Part shown: positions 36,201 through 44,231 of the stretch, in pieces
Layout of the letters: the number at the start of each line of letters is the position of its first letter
Numbering within the stretch: position 1 is the stretch's first letter
Source: Janthinobacterium sp. 1_2014MBL_MicDiv
GTDB lineage: Bacteria > Pseudomonadota > Gammaproteobacteria > Burkholderiales > Burkholderiaceae_D
Direction: 5' to 3'
Length of the DNA: 64,000 nt
NCBI RefSeq assembly: GCF_001865675.1
Contig: NZ_CP011319.1
Location: 6,389,541-6,453,540, forward strand
Program-made: the position numbers and the translations under genes
The notes under the pieces: model-generated
Seen by the model: only the letters and a program-made list of their open reading frames with translations
Databases searched by the model: none
Told to the model about the DNA's origin: nothing

Positions 36201-36603
36201 GCCCCAGCGCCCACGGCAGCGTGGAAATGGAGACGGGGTCGAACTGCGGCTCGCCCAGCGCATTGAGGCTCAGGCGGGCAAAGCACGAGCGTCCGTTCAG
36301 CTCTGTTTTTTCCGTTTCGGCGATATTTTCCGGACCGCCCGAAGGCGGACAGGCCTTGTTGATTTCCGCCTTGTCGAACACGCCGAGGAAGAGCTGGAAA
36401 CCGTCGATTTCGCGGTCGGACGGCACTTGCCATTGCGTGGCGAACTGCGGCGGCAACTGCGCCAGCTGTTCGCGGTGAAGGAGACGCACGGTGGACTGGT
36501 CTTCAACTTCCGTGATTTGATTCAGGTCAAACGGGATAAAGAATTCGATCTTGTGCCAATACTCCAGGATAGCCAGGAGGCGCTGCTGTTCTGCCTGATT
36601 CAT
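33265..36603 (-). CDS. Large SF1 (UPF1/DNA2-like) helicase
   Basis: This 1112-residue protein has SF1B helicase motifs: I GPPGTGKTTLLRELF, II FIDEAGQAPPQA, III VVVGDPLQIEPIF, IV VITPFKAVRNELRSRI, V GTVHTFQGKEQSVVMLVLG and VI LLNVALTRAQHHVYIVG. An N-terminal region of about 340 residues without a recognised family precedes motif I. A long Glu/Ala/Arg-rich probable coiled coil is inserted between motifs I and II. ATG 36603 is chosen although no good ribosome site is seen. It stands alone with REP-like repeats behind it. It could act in nucleic-acid repair or phage defence; the sequence does not decide. Confidence 0.88.
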   Translation of the reverse strand: MNQAEQQRLLAILEYWHKIEFFIPFDLNQITEVEDQSTVRLLHREQLAQLPPQFATQWQVPSDREIDGFQLFLGVFDKAEINKACPPSGGPENIAETEKTELNGRSCFARLSLNALGEPQFDPVSISTLPWALGRARTPDWSGLSLDAFSDSQLALQDRLRNFAASRAAQQITDEAGNVSSPLSGMDIAALADLLMDWANFHPSAAQPLAVLQVRTRKKRPAGDALDATEASANRTLDFGDAVEPSIDILNSFYLDDLEHIIRTLRGGKLPATVAAYLTPLAQDERIDLYSPAGREALAAMLNPANMNRGHWLEDASYAMSLMQQFAIHGARTGLSERGIFSVNGPPGTGKTTLLRELFADNIVRRASVLSCLDRAADAFIGKVAVAFEGVRDPITIARLRPELTGFEMVVASSNNAAVENISGDLPKPKQLGKEWARTRYFESVARRVVADGNGANRPLTEEEAPWGLMSCALGNSANRRRFVSNFYDDDWDKNTPRKTPNAQNIRQWLASYQGVSFAQAAREFRETEHVVEKALAEHAQYAALWQAVGTCTEAQFIDSSQQALIAAEQEMDGANGALATALAQQDTLLASKKELLEEERLVALTQPGFFARLFRTAPARAYKEAVVANAEAQRQAARDVSAIKLLLKGELEPRCERARNSLHIALRTAQSRQREWDDSTELLRRARMRFPTIVAPATLEELDGEALQIGGLWHEPALARLRSRLFAKALALHEAWLAEVAKKGGPGFGGNLLAVSKLLKNKRAYEQSHIAMVWHSLFMVVPVVSTTFASFARQFQGMGPESLGWLFIDEAGQAPPQAALGSLWRAKRAVVVGDPLQIEPIFTVPGRLVQTLSALSPHTQDGSYAPTSVSVQTLADRANRYGVTVAASSERPLWIGSPLRVHRRCVEPMFSLANSIAYEDKMVYGLSERTPPAGARGLTRGPSRWIDAAGPVSYKQVVPVQLDFVLEVLLKLYRRDGKLPEMYVITPFKAVRNELRSRIMDLDWDRRLGYGKAPTARELRQWSSQMVGTVHTFQGKEQSVVMLVLGADDSTAGAAQWAAATPNLLNVALTRAQHHVYIVGNPLLWGQLPHFAPACAQLPHTGMHEFLVEMG

Positions 36604-36715
36604 GATGACCAATATTTTGTAAAGCGAGCGAGGATTGTAAAGCGTATGCGCGGTGCACGTTTTGCACTTTTGCCTATTGCGCGGCCTTTGCCGCAAAAAA
36701 AGTGGTATTAGCAGA

Positions 36716-36750
36716 CGAAAAAAAGCCAGGCAGCAACTTCCTGCCTGGCT
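36716..36750 (-). terminator. Terminator of the chemoreceptor gene at 36778
   Basis: The stem AGCCAGGCAG/CTGCCTGGCT (36724-36750) is followed by T7 on the minus strand. Confidence 0.88.
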
Positions 36751-36777
36751 TTCCCGTAGCGAGGATGTTGCTACTCG

Positions 36778-38484
36778 TTAAAACTCTTCCCATTCGCTCT
36801 CGGCGGCGGCATTGCTGCGGCGCGCTGGCGCGGCCGGGATCGCCTTGCGCGCGGGCGCGGGCCTGGCCGCCGGCGGCGCGATTTTTGCCGCTGCCGCGGC
36901 TGTGCGCACAGGGCTGAGTTTGCTTACGCTGGCGACATGGTTGCCCGTTTTAAAGAAGCCCACCACGTGCGCCAGTTCACCCGCCTGTTCCTGCATGCTT
37001 TGCGAAGCGGCGGCCGCTTCTTCCACGAGGGCGGCGTTTTGCTGCGTCACTTCATCCATCTGGGCGATGGCCATGTTGATCTGTTCGATGCCTATCGTCT
37101 GTTCGTGCGTGGCGGAAGTGATTTCGCCCATGATGTCGGTCACGCGCACGATGCTGTCGACGATGTCGCCCATGGTCTGGCCCGCTTCATTGACGAGGCG
37201 CGAACCCGTGTCCACGTTGGCGACGGAAGCGGCGATCAGTTCCTTGATTTCCTTGGCGGCCGAGGCCGACCGGTGCGCCAGGTTGCGCACCTCGGTGGCG
37301 ACGACGGCGAAGCCACGGCCCTGTTCGCCGGCGCGCGCCGCTTCGACGGCCGCGTTCAAGGCCAGGATGTTGGTCTGGAAGGCGATGCCGTCGATGACGG
37401 CGATGATGTCGACGATCTTGCGCGACGACTCGTTGATGGTGCCCATGGTGTCGACCACTTGCGAGACGATGCTGCCGCCGCGCATGGCCACTTCCGACGC
37501 GCTTTTCGCCAGCTGGTTGGCCTGGCGCGCATTGTCCGCATTCTGTTTCACGGTCGAGGTCAGTTCTTCCATCGACGACGCCGTTTCTTCCAGCGAACTG
37601 GCTTGCTCTTCCGTGCGGGAAGACAGGTCGAGGTTGCCGGCGGCAATTTCGCTCGACGCCGTGGCGATGGCGTCCGTGCCATGGCGCACTTGCGCCACCA
37701 CGCCCAGCAGGCTGTCGTTCATGGCTTTCAGGGCGCCCAGCAGGCGGCCCGTTTCATCGGTGGAATTGACGACGATGTGCGACGACAGGTCGCCCGAGGC
37801 CACGGTTTCGGCCACGGCCACTGCCGCATTGATGGGACGGGTGATCGAGCGCGTGATGATCCAGGCGACAAAGGCGCCCAGCAGCACGGCCACGCTGCCC
37901 AGGGTGATCATGAAGGCGCGCGCGCTGACGCTCAGCGCTTCCGCGTCGGCCGCCGCCTGTGCCGCCTGCTCGCCCTCGTACGCGACGAGGCTGTCGAGCG
38001 CCGACAGCACGCGTTTCAGGCTGGGCGCCGCCTGCTGCGTCAGCGCGGCGATCGCTTCTTCCGTCTGGCCCGCATTGCGCAGCTCGATGACCTTGTTGTT
38101 CAGCGGCGCGCCCGATTTCAGGGCCGCGTCCAGTTCGGCCATCAGCGCCGTTTCCTTGTCCGTCGCAATTTTCTTTTGCAGGGTTTCCTTGGCGGCGCCG
38201 TATTTCTTGCGCGCTTCGCCGATCTTCGCCAGTTCCGCCTGCACCAGCGCTTCCGTCGGCGCCACCACGACGCTGGTGATGGCGAGGGTAATGTTGCGCA
38301 CGTTGTCGCTCATGGTATTGGCCGCCGCCATCTTGACGTTTTTGTCGGCAACGATGTCATGCGTGCGCTCGCTCAGTTGCGCCATCGAATACAGGCCGAC
38401 GAGCAAGACGGCTACCAGCAAGCCGAGGACGACAGCAAACCCGATCCCGAGCCGGGTGCCGATTTTATAGTGTGTGAGTGACAT
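36778..38484 (-). CDS. Methyl-accepting chemotaxis protein, 4-helix-bundle sensor, EWEEF tail
   Basis: This 568-residue receptor has TM1 at about 13-32, a periplasmic four-helix-bundle sensor at about 35-190 and TM2 at about 192-212. HAMP (ITRPINAAVAVAETVASGDL) precedes the signalling domain with tip IDGIAFQTNILALNAAVEAARAGEQGRGFAVVATEVR. An Ala/Pro-rich linker ends in EWEEF, which resembles the NWETF docking peptide for CheR/CheB. It is monocistronic with its own terminator. Confidence 0.95.
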   Translation of the reverse strand: MSLTHYKIGTRLGIGFAVVLGLLVAVLLVGLYSMAQLSERTHDIVADKNVKMAAANTMSDNVRNITLAITSVVVAPTEALVQAELAKIGEARKKYGAAKETLQKKIATDKETALMAELDAALKSGAPLNNKVIELRNAGQTEEAIAALTQQAAPSLKRVLSALDSLVAYEGEQAAQAAADAEALSVSARAFMITLGSVAVLLGAFVAWIITRSITRPINAAVAVAETVASGDLSSHIVVNSTDETGRLLGALKAMNDSLLGVVAQVRHGTDAIATASSEIAAGNLDLSSRTEEQASSLEETASSMEELTSTVKQNADNARQANQLAKSASEVAMRGGSIVSQVVDTMGTINESSRKIVDIIAVIDGIAFQTNILALNAAVEAARAGEQGRGFAVVATEVRNLAHRSASAAKEIKELIAASVANVDTGSRLVNEAGQTMGDIVDSIVRVTDIMGEITSATHEQTIGIEQINMAIAQMDEVTQQNAALVEEAAAASQSMQEQAGELAHVVGFFKTGNHVASVSKLSPVRTAAAAAKIAPPAARPAPARKAIPAAPARRSNAAAESEWEEF

Positions 38485-38691
38485 GATTGCTTTCGTGTTT
38501 CTGAAGTAAGAGGAAACGTCGGACAGGCCAAGGCTACGGGTTTATACGTAAGACGGCGAGCCTGTAATTGTTCCTCAAAATTCCACACGGCAATACAAAT
38601 AATTGTATCAAGTTAGCGAAAAATTAAAGAATTGGCAGCAAATGAAATAAGTTGTCGTGTGGAAACAACGAGCGCGCCGGCTGGCGGCCAG

Positions 38692-39582
38692 TCAGGCGTC
38701 CGGAAAGACGCGGGTGGCGAGGAAATCGATGAAGGCGCGCAGCTTTGGCGTCAGGTGGCGGCTGCTGGGCCACAGGATGCGGAAGGCGCCGTCGTGCTGG
38801 CGGTGTGCGCCCAGCACGGCATGCAGGCGGCCCGCGCCGAGTGCCGCGCGCACGGCAAAGTCGGGCAGGGCGGCGATGCCCAGGCCGCTTTCGGCAAAGT
38901 GCAGCAGGGTATCGACATTGTTGCAGTTCAGCAGCACCGGCAAGCCGGCCGCGTGCAGGGCCGGCCATTCGGCCAGGGGCCAGGCCTCGACCTTGCCGCT
39001 GCTGGGAAACTTGTACAGCAGGCACGTGTGACGGGCCAGCTCGGCGGGCACGGCTGGCGTGCCGTGCTGCGCCAGGTAGGCGGGTGCCGCCACCAGTTGC
39101 AGCTGGAACTGGCCCAGCTGGCGGCTCATCAGGCGGCTGTCGGCGCTTTCGCCCGCGCGCACGACGGCGTCATAGCCTTCCTCGATCACATCGACCCGGC
39201 GGTCGCTGAAATCGAGGTCGAGTTCCACCTGCGGATAGGCGCGCGCGAACGCGGCCAGCACGGGGTTGAGCAGGCTGCCCACCTGCGGCAGGCTGACGCG
39301 CAGGCGGCCCCGGGGCGCACTCTTGCTGTTCGACAATTCCTGCTCGGCCGCCTCGATCTCGCCCAGGATGCGCCGGCAGCGTTCGAGAAATACCGTGCCT
39401 TCGCTGGTCAGCGCGATGCTGCGCGTGCTGCGGTGAAACAGGCGCACGCCGAGGCGCTCTTCCAGCCGCGCGATGCTCTTGCCGATGGCCGAGGCGGAAA
39501 TGCCGAGCACGCGGCCCGCCGCCACAAAACTGCGCGTTTCGGCCGCCTGCACGAAGGCCGTGAATCCCGCCAGATTATCCAT
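38692..39582 (-). CDS. LysR-family transcriptional regulator
   Basis: This 296-residue regulator has an N-terminal winged HTH (FVQAAETRSFVAAGRVLGISASAIGKSIARLEERLGVRLFHRSTR) and a C-terminal periplasmic-binding-like sensor (GRLRVSLPQVGSLLNPVLAAF, LGIAALPDFAV). ATG 39582 is chosen for AAGGG 6 bp upstream; GTG 39588 overlaps that site. It is divergent from the serine hydrolase/MFS operon across 111 bp, which is its likely target. Confidence 0.93.
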   Translation of the reverse strand: MDNLAGFTAFVQAAETRSFVAAGRVLGISASAIGKSIARLEERLGVRLFHRSTRSIALTSEGTVFLERCRRILGEIEAAEQELSNSKSAPRGRLRVSLPQVGSLLNPVLAAFARAYPQVELDLDFSDRRVDVIEEGYDAVVRAGESADSRLMSRQLGQFQLQLVAAPAYLAQHGTPAVPAELARHTCLLYKFPSSGKVEAWPLAEWPALHAAGLPVLLNCNNVDTLLHFAESGLGIAALPDFAVRAALGAGRLHAVLGAHRQHDGAFRILWPSSRHLTPKLRAFIDFLATRVFPDA

Positions 39583-39693
39583 TTTCACCCTTGATTGCGG
39601 ATGTCGGAGTCCGCTCAGACAGAAACTATAGCCTGTTTTTCTTTTATCTAGGCCGTCTTACGCTGGAGGCCTGATCATTTGAAAGGCTGCGGT

Positions 39694-40890
39694 ATGACTC
39701 CCGACTTCTCTTGCGCGGCGCTGTCCGCCCGTATCGATCCCTTGCTGGATGCCGTGTTGCGCCAGCAGCGCCTGGTGGGCGCCGTGCTGCTGGTGCGCCA
39801 CCGTGGCCAGGAAATCTACCGGCGCGCCGCCGGCCAGCTGGACCGCGAGGCGGGCACGCCCATGCGCGAGGACGCGCTGTTCCGCCTGGCGTCCGTCAGC
39901 AAGCCCATCGTTTCGACGGCCGCGCTGGCGCTGGTGGGGCAGCATCGCCTGGGGCTGGACGACCGGGTGGTGCGCTGGCTGCCGTATTTTGCGCCGCGCC
40001 AGCCGGATGGCATGGTGGCGGCGATCACCGTGCGGCACTTGCTCACGCATACGGCAGGGCTCGACTATGGCTTCTTCCAGCCGTCGGGCGGTGCGTATGC
40101 GCGGGCGGGCGTCTCGGATGGCATGGATGCGTCCGCTATTTCACTGGAGGAGAACCTGCGCCGCCTGGCCACGCTGCCGCTCGCATATGCGCCGGGCGAA
40201 CGCTGGGCGTATTCGATCGCCACCGATGTGCTGGGCGCCGTGATCGAGCAGGCGGCCGGCATGCCGCTGGCGCAGGCGGTGGCAGCGCTGGTGACGGCGC
40301 CGCTGGCCATGCGCGACACGGCTTTCCATGCCACGGAGCCGGCGCGCCTGGCCGTGGCGTATGCGGACCGCGCGGCGGGAGAAACGCAGCCGCGCCGCTT
40401 GCTGGACGCGGGGGAAGAGCATTTGCCGTTTCTCGACGGCATGGCCGGCTTTACCCTGTCGCCGGCGCGCGCCCGCGATGCGCACGCGTATCCATCGGGC
40501 GGTGCCGGCATGGTGGGGTCGGCGCCCGACTTCATGCGCCTGCTGGAAACCTTGCGCCAGGGCGGCGCGCCGCTGTTGCCGCCAGAGCTGGCGCGCCAGA
40601 TGGGAGAAAGCCAGACGGGCGGTTTCGACTTGCCGTTCTGGCCCGGGCGCGGCTTCGGCCTGGGGTTTACGGTGCTCAACGATGCGCAACTGGCCGCCAC
40701 GCCGGAAGCGGCGGGCAGCTGGCGCATGGGCGGCACGTATGGCCATTCCTGGTTTGTCGACCCGGCCCGTGAATTGTCGGTGGTGGCGTTCACGAACACG
40801 GCGCTGGAAGGCATGGCGGGACCGTTTGTCGATGCGCTGTGCCAGGCCATTTATGGCGGCAACGACGCTGGCGTCGGAGCGCTGCGATGA
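39694..40890 (+). CDS. Serine hydrolase of the class C beta-lactamase family
   Basis: This 398-residue protein has the SxxK motif in LASVSKPIVS and a YS(I) second motif in ERWAYSIATDV. A GTYGHSWFVDP region takes the place of KTG. No signal peptide is apparent, so it is probably a cytoplasmic esterase or amidase rather than a beta-lactamase (inference). ATG 39694 follows GAAAGG; a TTG at 39679 is a poorer start. It overlaps the MFS gene by 4 bp and is divergent from a LysR gene. Confidence 0.88.
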   Translation: MTPDFSCAALSARIDPLLDAVLRQQRLVGAVLLVRHRGQEIYRRAAGQLDREAGTPMREDALFRLASVSKPIVSTAALALVGQHRLGLDDRVVRWLPYFAPRQPDGMVAAITVRHLLTHTAGLDYGFFQPSGGAYARAGVSDGMDASAISLEENLRRLATLPLAYAPGERWAYSIATDVLGAVIEQAAGMPLAQAVAALVTAPLAMRDTAFHATEPARLAVAYADRAAGETQPRRLLDAGEEHLPFLDGMAGFTLSPARARDAHAYPSGGAGMVGSAPDFMRLLETLRQGGAPLLPPELARQMGESQTGGFDLPFWPGRGFGLGFTVLNDAQLAATPEAAGSWRMGGTYGHSWFVDPARELSVVAFTNTALEGMAGPFVDALCQAIYGGNDAGVGALR

Positions 40891-42080
40891 CGCGCCCGCA
40901 TCCGGTCGTCTTTCTCGCACTGGGCCTGTTTGGCGTGTACTGCATCGAGTTTGGCGTCGTCGGCATCTTGCCGATGATCATGCAGCGTTTCGATGTGACG
41001 GCGGCGCGCGCGGGGGCGCTGGTGAGCCTGTTCGCGCTGGTGATCGCCGTGGGCGGTCCCTTCCTCGTCCTGCTGGCCACGCGCTGGCGCCGCAAGCGCG
41101 TGCTGGTGGTGTCCCTGCTGGTGTTCGCGCTGGCCAGCGTGGCGTCGGCGCATGCGCCGCGTTTCGAGCTGCTGCTGGCGCTGCGCGTGGCGCCGGCCCT
41201 GTTCCATCCCGTGTATTTCTCGCTGGCCATGGTAGCCGCCGCCGCCCTGTATCCGCCGCAGCAATCGGCGCGGGCCGGCGCGCATGCATTCACGGGCACC
41301 AGCATGGGCATGGTGCTGGGCATCCCGCTGACCACCTGGATCGCCGCGCAATATGGCTATGAGGCATCGTTTCTCGCCTGCGCCCTCGTCAATGCGCTGG
41401 CGGCGCTGGGTGTGTTCCTGTTCTTGCCCGAGACGCCGCGGGAAGCGCCGCTGGCGTACGGCCGCCAGCTGGCCGTGCTGCGCAAGCCCGCATTGTGGCT
41501 GACGATTGCCGCCGCCGTGCTGGTGTTTGCCGCCATGTTTGCCGTGTATGCGTATGCGGCCGCGTATCTGCAGCAGGTGGCGCTGTTGACGGCGCGCCAG
41601 ACGGGGCTGGCGCTGGTGGTGTTTGGCGTCGGCGGCGTGGCGGGCAATCTGTGCGCGGGGCGCCAGCTGGGCACGCACGTGCTGCGCACGGTCTTGCTGC
41701 AGCCCGTGCTGCTGGGGCTGGCGTACTGCCTGCTGTACCGTTATGCGGGCGCGGACATCGGCTGGCCCGCCTGGATGGTGTTGCTGCTGTTCTGGGGCGC
41801 GGCGCACACGAGCGGCCTGATCGTCACGCAAGTGTGGCTGAGCAGCGAAGCGCGCGAGGCGCCCGCGTTCGCCATCGGCGTGTATATCGCCGCCATCAAC
41901 CTGGGCGTGACGCTGGGGGCACTGGCGGGCGGCGTGGCCATCGCCCGCCACGGCTTGCAGGCGGCGCTCGGCTGCGGCGTGCTGCTCGGCGCGCTGGCGC
42001 TGGCATTGATCGCGCTCAAGGCGTGGCTGTATCGCTTGCCCATGCGGCAGCTAGATATGGTTGGGGATGCGAAACAGTAA
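40887..42080 (+). CDS. MFS transporter, DHA1 (AraJ/YdeA-like) efflux type
   Basis: This 397-residue protein has 12 predicted membrane segments. It starts VVFLALGLFGVYCIEFGVVGILPMI, the DHA1 sugar-efflux-like opening. The motif-A region is TRWRRKRVLVVSLLVFALAS, and the TM5-like segment is TGTSMGMVLGIPLTTW. The 4-bp ATGA overlap places it in one operon with the serine hydrolase, so it may export the hydrolase product or substrate. Its 3' end overlaps DinB by 30 bp in convergent orientation. Confidence 0.9.
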   Translation: MTRPHPVVFLALGLFGVYCIEFGVVGILPMIMQRFDVTAARAGALVSLFALVIAVGGPFLVLLATRWRRKRVLVVSLLVFALASVASAHAPRFELLLALRVAPALFHPVYFSLAMVAAAALYPPQQSARAGAHAFTGTSMGMVLGIPLTTWIAAQYGYEASFLACALVNALAALGVFLFLPETPREAPLAYGRQLAVLRKPALWLTIAAAVLVFAAMFAVYAYAAAYLQQVALLTARQTGLALVVFGVGGVAGNLCAGRQLGTHVLRTVLLQPVLLGLAYCLLYRYAGADIGWPAWMVLLLFWGAAHTSGLIVTQVWLSSEAREAPAFAIGVYIAAINLGVTLGALAGGVAIARHGLQAALGCGVLLGALALALIALKAWLYRLPMRQLDMVGDAKQ

Positions 42081-42590
42081 ATCCGTGTCGCCGATGTCCA
42101 CGCCCGCTTGCGACAGCAGGGTGCTGGCCTGTCCCCGGTGATGCGTCTGGTGGTTGAAGAAATGCATGAGCAGGCTGAAAAATTCGCGCCGGTTCGGTCC
42201 CTTGCTGTTGCGGTAATCGAGCAGGTGGTCGAGGTCGGCTTCCGCGATGGAGGCGGCCCAGTCGACGATGAGCTGGTCCAGCCATCGCCGGTGCGCGTGC
42301 ATGGCGGCAAAATCGTCGGCCGCGAACAGCGGCTGTGTCAGCGAGCTGGGCGGCGTGATGGCGCGGATGGGATCGAGCAGGGGAAAGCCGGCCGGGTGCT
42401 GCGCGTAGCGCTGCAGCCACAGGGTGTCGCCCACCATCACGTGGTTCAGGGTCGCCAGCAGGGAACCAAAAAAAGCGCCCCGCTCGCGCTGCAGCTCTGC
42501 AGGCGGCAGGCCGGCCGCCGCCGCGTAGACCTTGGCATTCATCCACTGGTTGTAATCGGCCATCAGGCAAATGTGGGCACAACGAGACAT
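42051..42590 (-). CDS. DinB family protein
   Basis: This 179-residue four-helix protein has the three His metal ligands expected for DinB/YfiT-type proteins: LNHVMVGDTLWLQRY and FFNHQTHHRGQ. The opening YNQWMNAKVYAAAAGLP is also typical. Such proteins include thiol-dependent transferases; this one's substrate is unknown. AAGGAG precedes the start. Confidence 0.92.
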   Translation of the reverse strand: MSRCAHICLMADYNQWMNAKVYAAAAGLPPAELQRERGAFFGSLLATLNHVMVGDTLWLQRYAQHPAGFPLLDPIRAITPPSSLTQPLFAADDFAAMHAHRRWLDQLIVDWAASIAEADLDHLLDYRNSKGPNRREFFSLLMHFFNHQTHHRGQASTLLSQAGVDIGDTDLLFRIPNHI

Positions 42591-42621
42591 GACGGCTCCT
42601 TCAAGTGGATGAAAAATAAGC

Positions 42622-43221
42622 TTAAACGGATTTCAGGAACGCGCGTATGCCAGCGAGCAACATTTCAATGGCCATCGCCGTCAAGATCAAGCCCATCAGG
42701 CGCTCGAACGCCGTCATGACTCTTGGACCCAGCGCCCGCTGCAGGCGTTCGGCGCACAGGAAGACGGCCAGCCAGACGACGGCCACGGCCGTCAGACCCG
42801 CCACGTGGGCGATGACTTCGTTCATTTCATGCGAGGAAAACAGCAGCACGGTAGCCAGCGCGGACGGGCCGGCCAGCGCGGGGATGGCCAGTGGCACGAT
42901 GAACGGTTCGCCGCCCATCTCGTGGTCGCTATTGCCGGCGCTCGGTTGTGGAAACACCATGCGCATGGCGATCAGGAACAGGATCACGCCGCCGCCGATG
43001 CGCAGCGCCACTTCCGACAATTGCAAGGCGTTCAGGAAATGGCGGCCGAAGAACATGAACAGCAGCAAGATGCCGAAGGCAATCATGCATTCGCGCACCA
43101 CGACTTTCCAGCGCCGTTCGACGGGCACCCGTTTCAGGGCGTTGACGAACAGGGAAACATTGCCGAACGGGTCGGTGACGAGCAAGAGCAGGATAAATGT
43201 CTGGAAGAAATTCTGTGTCAT
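42622..43221 (-). CDS. MarC family integral membrane protein
   Basis: This 199-residue protein with six membrane segments has the family opening FFQTFILLLLVTDPFGNVSLFVNALK and the middle block EPFIVPLAIPALAGPSALATVLL. MarC/YhgN proteins are inner-membrane proteins; early links to multiple-antibiotic resistance were not upheld. It lies upstream of DinB on the same strand with a 31-bp gap, so co-transcription is possible. Confidence 0.93.
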   Translation of the reverse strand: MTQNFFQTFILLLLVTDPFGNVSLFVNALKRVPVERRWKVVVRECMIAFGILLLFMFFGRHFLNALQLSEVALRIGGGVILFLIAMRMVFPQPSAGNSDHEMGGEPFIVPLAIPALAGPSALATVLLFSSHEMNEVIAHVAGLTAVAVVWLAVFLCAERLQRALGPRVMTAFERLMGLILTAMAIEMLLAGIRAFLKSV

Positions 43222-43339
43222 GGTGATGGCTGAAAAGGATCAAAACCGTTGCCAGGATGGGCGCGGTTTCATTAAGGCTTGCGATGATAACAAGCCTGCC
43301 GGCAATCGCCCATGATTATTGATGCATAGCAGCATTTAT

Positions 43340-44164
43340 TTACGCCGCGCTTGCCTTGGCCTGGTAAAACGCCGTTGGCGTGGTGCCGAAATGCTTCCTG
43401 AACATGGCCGTAAACGCGCTCTGGCTCGTGTAGCCGTTGTCCATGGCCACGTCGATCACCTTGCCGCCGCGCGCCAGCTGTTCCAGCGCGCGCAGCAGCC
43501 GGGCTTGCTGGCGCCACTGGCCAAAGCGCATGCCCGTCTGTTTCTGGAACAGGCGGTGCAGGCTGCGCTCGGTAATGGCCAGTTCCTGCGCCCAGGCGGC
43601 CACCGTCACCTGCTCACCCGGCGCCGCCATCAGCCGCGCGCAGATGCCGCGCAGGCGCGCATCCACGGGTAACGGCAGATACAGGGGCAGCACGGGCAGG
43701 CTATCGAGTTCATGCAACAGCAATTGCAGCAAATGCCAGTCGCGGCTGCCTTCCGTGAAATCGGGCGCGATATCGACGGCCGCCACGACCAGCTGGCGCA
43801 GCAGGGGACTGATGTCGAGCACGCAACTGTGGCGCGGCAGCAGCGGCGAGTTGGCGCAGTCGACAAACACCGTGCGCATCTTGACGTCGCCGCTCATGCG
43901 CACCTGGTGCGCGACGCCCGGCTGCAGCCATACGCCGCGCGTGGGCGGCACCACCCAGCGCCCGCCCTGCGTCTCGATGGTCATCACGCCTTCTATGGCG
44001 TACAGCAACTGCGCATGCGTGTGGCGGTGCACGGAAATGACGTGGCCATGTGCATAGTCGACGGCCAGCGCCATGGCGCGCGCGGTGACGGGCAGCAATT
44101 CCTGAAAGGCGGGCGAGCTACATTCCATGTCTATGGGCGTCAGTTTTACGATAGGTACAGACAT
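43340..44164 (-). CDS. AraC-family transcriptional regulator
   Basis: This 274-residue protein has a cupin sensor (HRHTHAQLLYAIEGVMTIETQGGRWVVPPTRGVWLQPGVAHQV). The C-terminal HTH pair is VTVAAWAQELAITERSLHRLFQKQTGMRFGQW and VIDVAMDNGYTSQSAFTAMFRKHFGTTPTAFY. It shares its overall plan with the regulator at 25284-26126. It is divergent from the EamA gene across 67 bp and probably controls it. Confidence 0.9.
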   Translation of the reverse strand: MSVPIVKLTPIDMECSSPAFQELLPVTARAMALAVDYAHGHVISVHRHTHAQLLYAIEGVMTIETQGGRWVVPPTRGVWLQPGVAHQVRMSGDVKMRTVFVDCANSPLLPRHSCVLDISPLLRQLVVAAVDIAPDFTEGSRDWHLLQLLLHELDSLPVLPLYLPLPVDARLRGICARLMAAPGEQVTVAAWAQELAITERSLHRLFQKQTGMRFGQWRQQARLLRALEQLARGGKVIDVAMDNGYTSQSAFTAMFRKHFGTTPTAFYQAKASAA

Positions 44165-44231
44165 ATTAGCGCGAGAAGGCGCGGCGCGCCTGCGGCATGA
44201 TGAATACCCGCAATTATTTATGGAGCCTCGC

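Noticed and set aside
33181..36711. Long open frame antisense to the helicase (1176 codons)
   Set aside because: The helicase strand has all conserved motifs; the antisense frame is an artefact of codon bias.
38485..38560. Sigma-28 flagellar promoter before the chemoreceptor
   Set aside because: TAAA and a CCGA-like motif are present on the minus strand, but the spacing is 17 instead of 15 and the -10 matches poorly.
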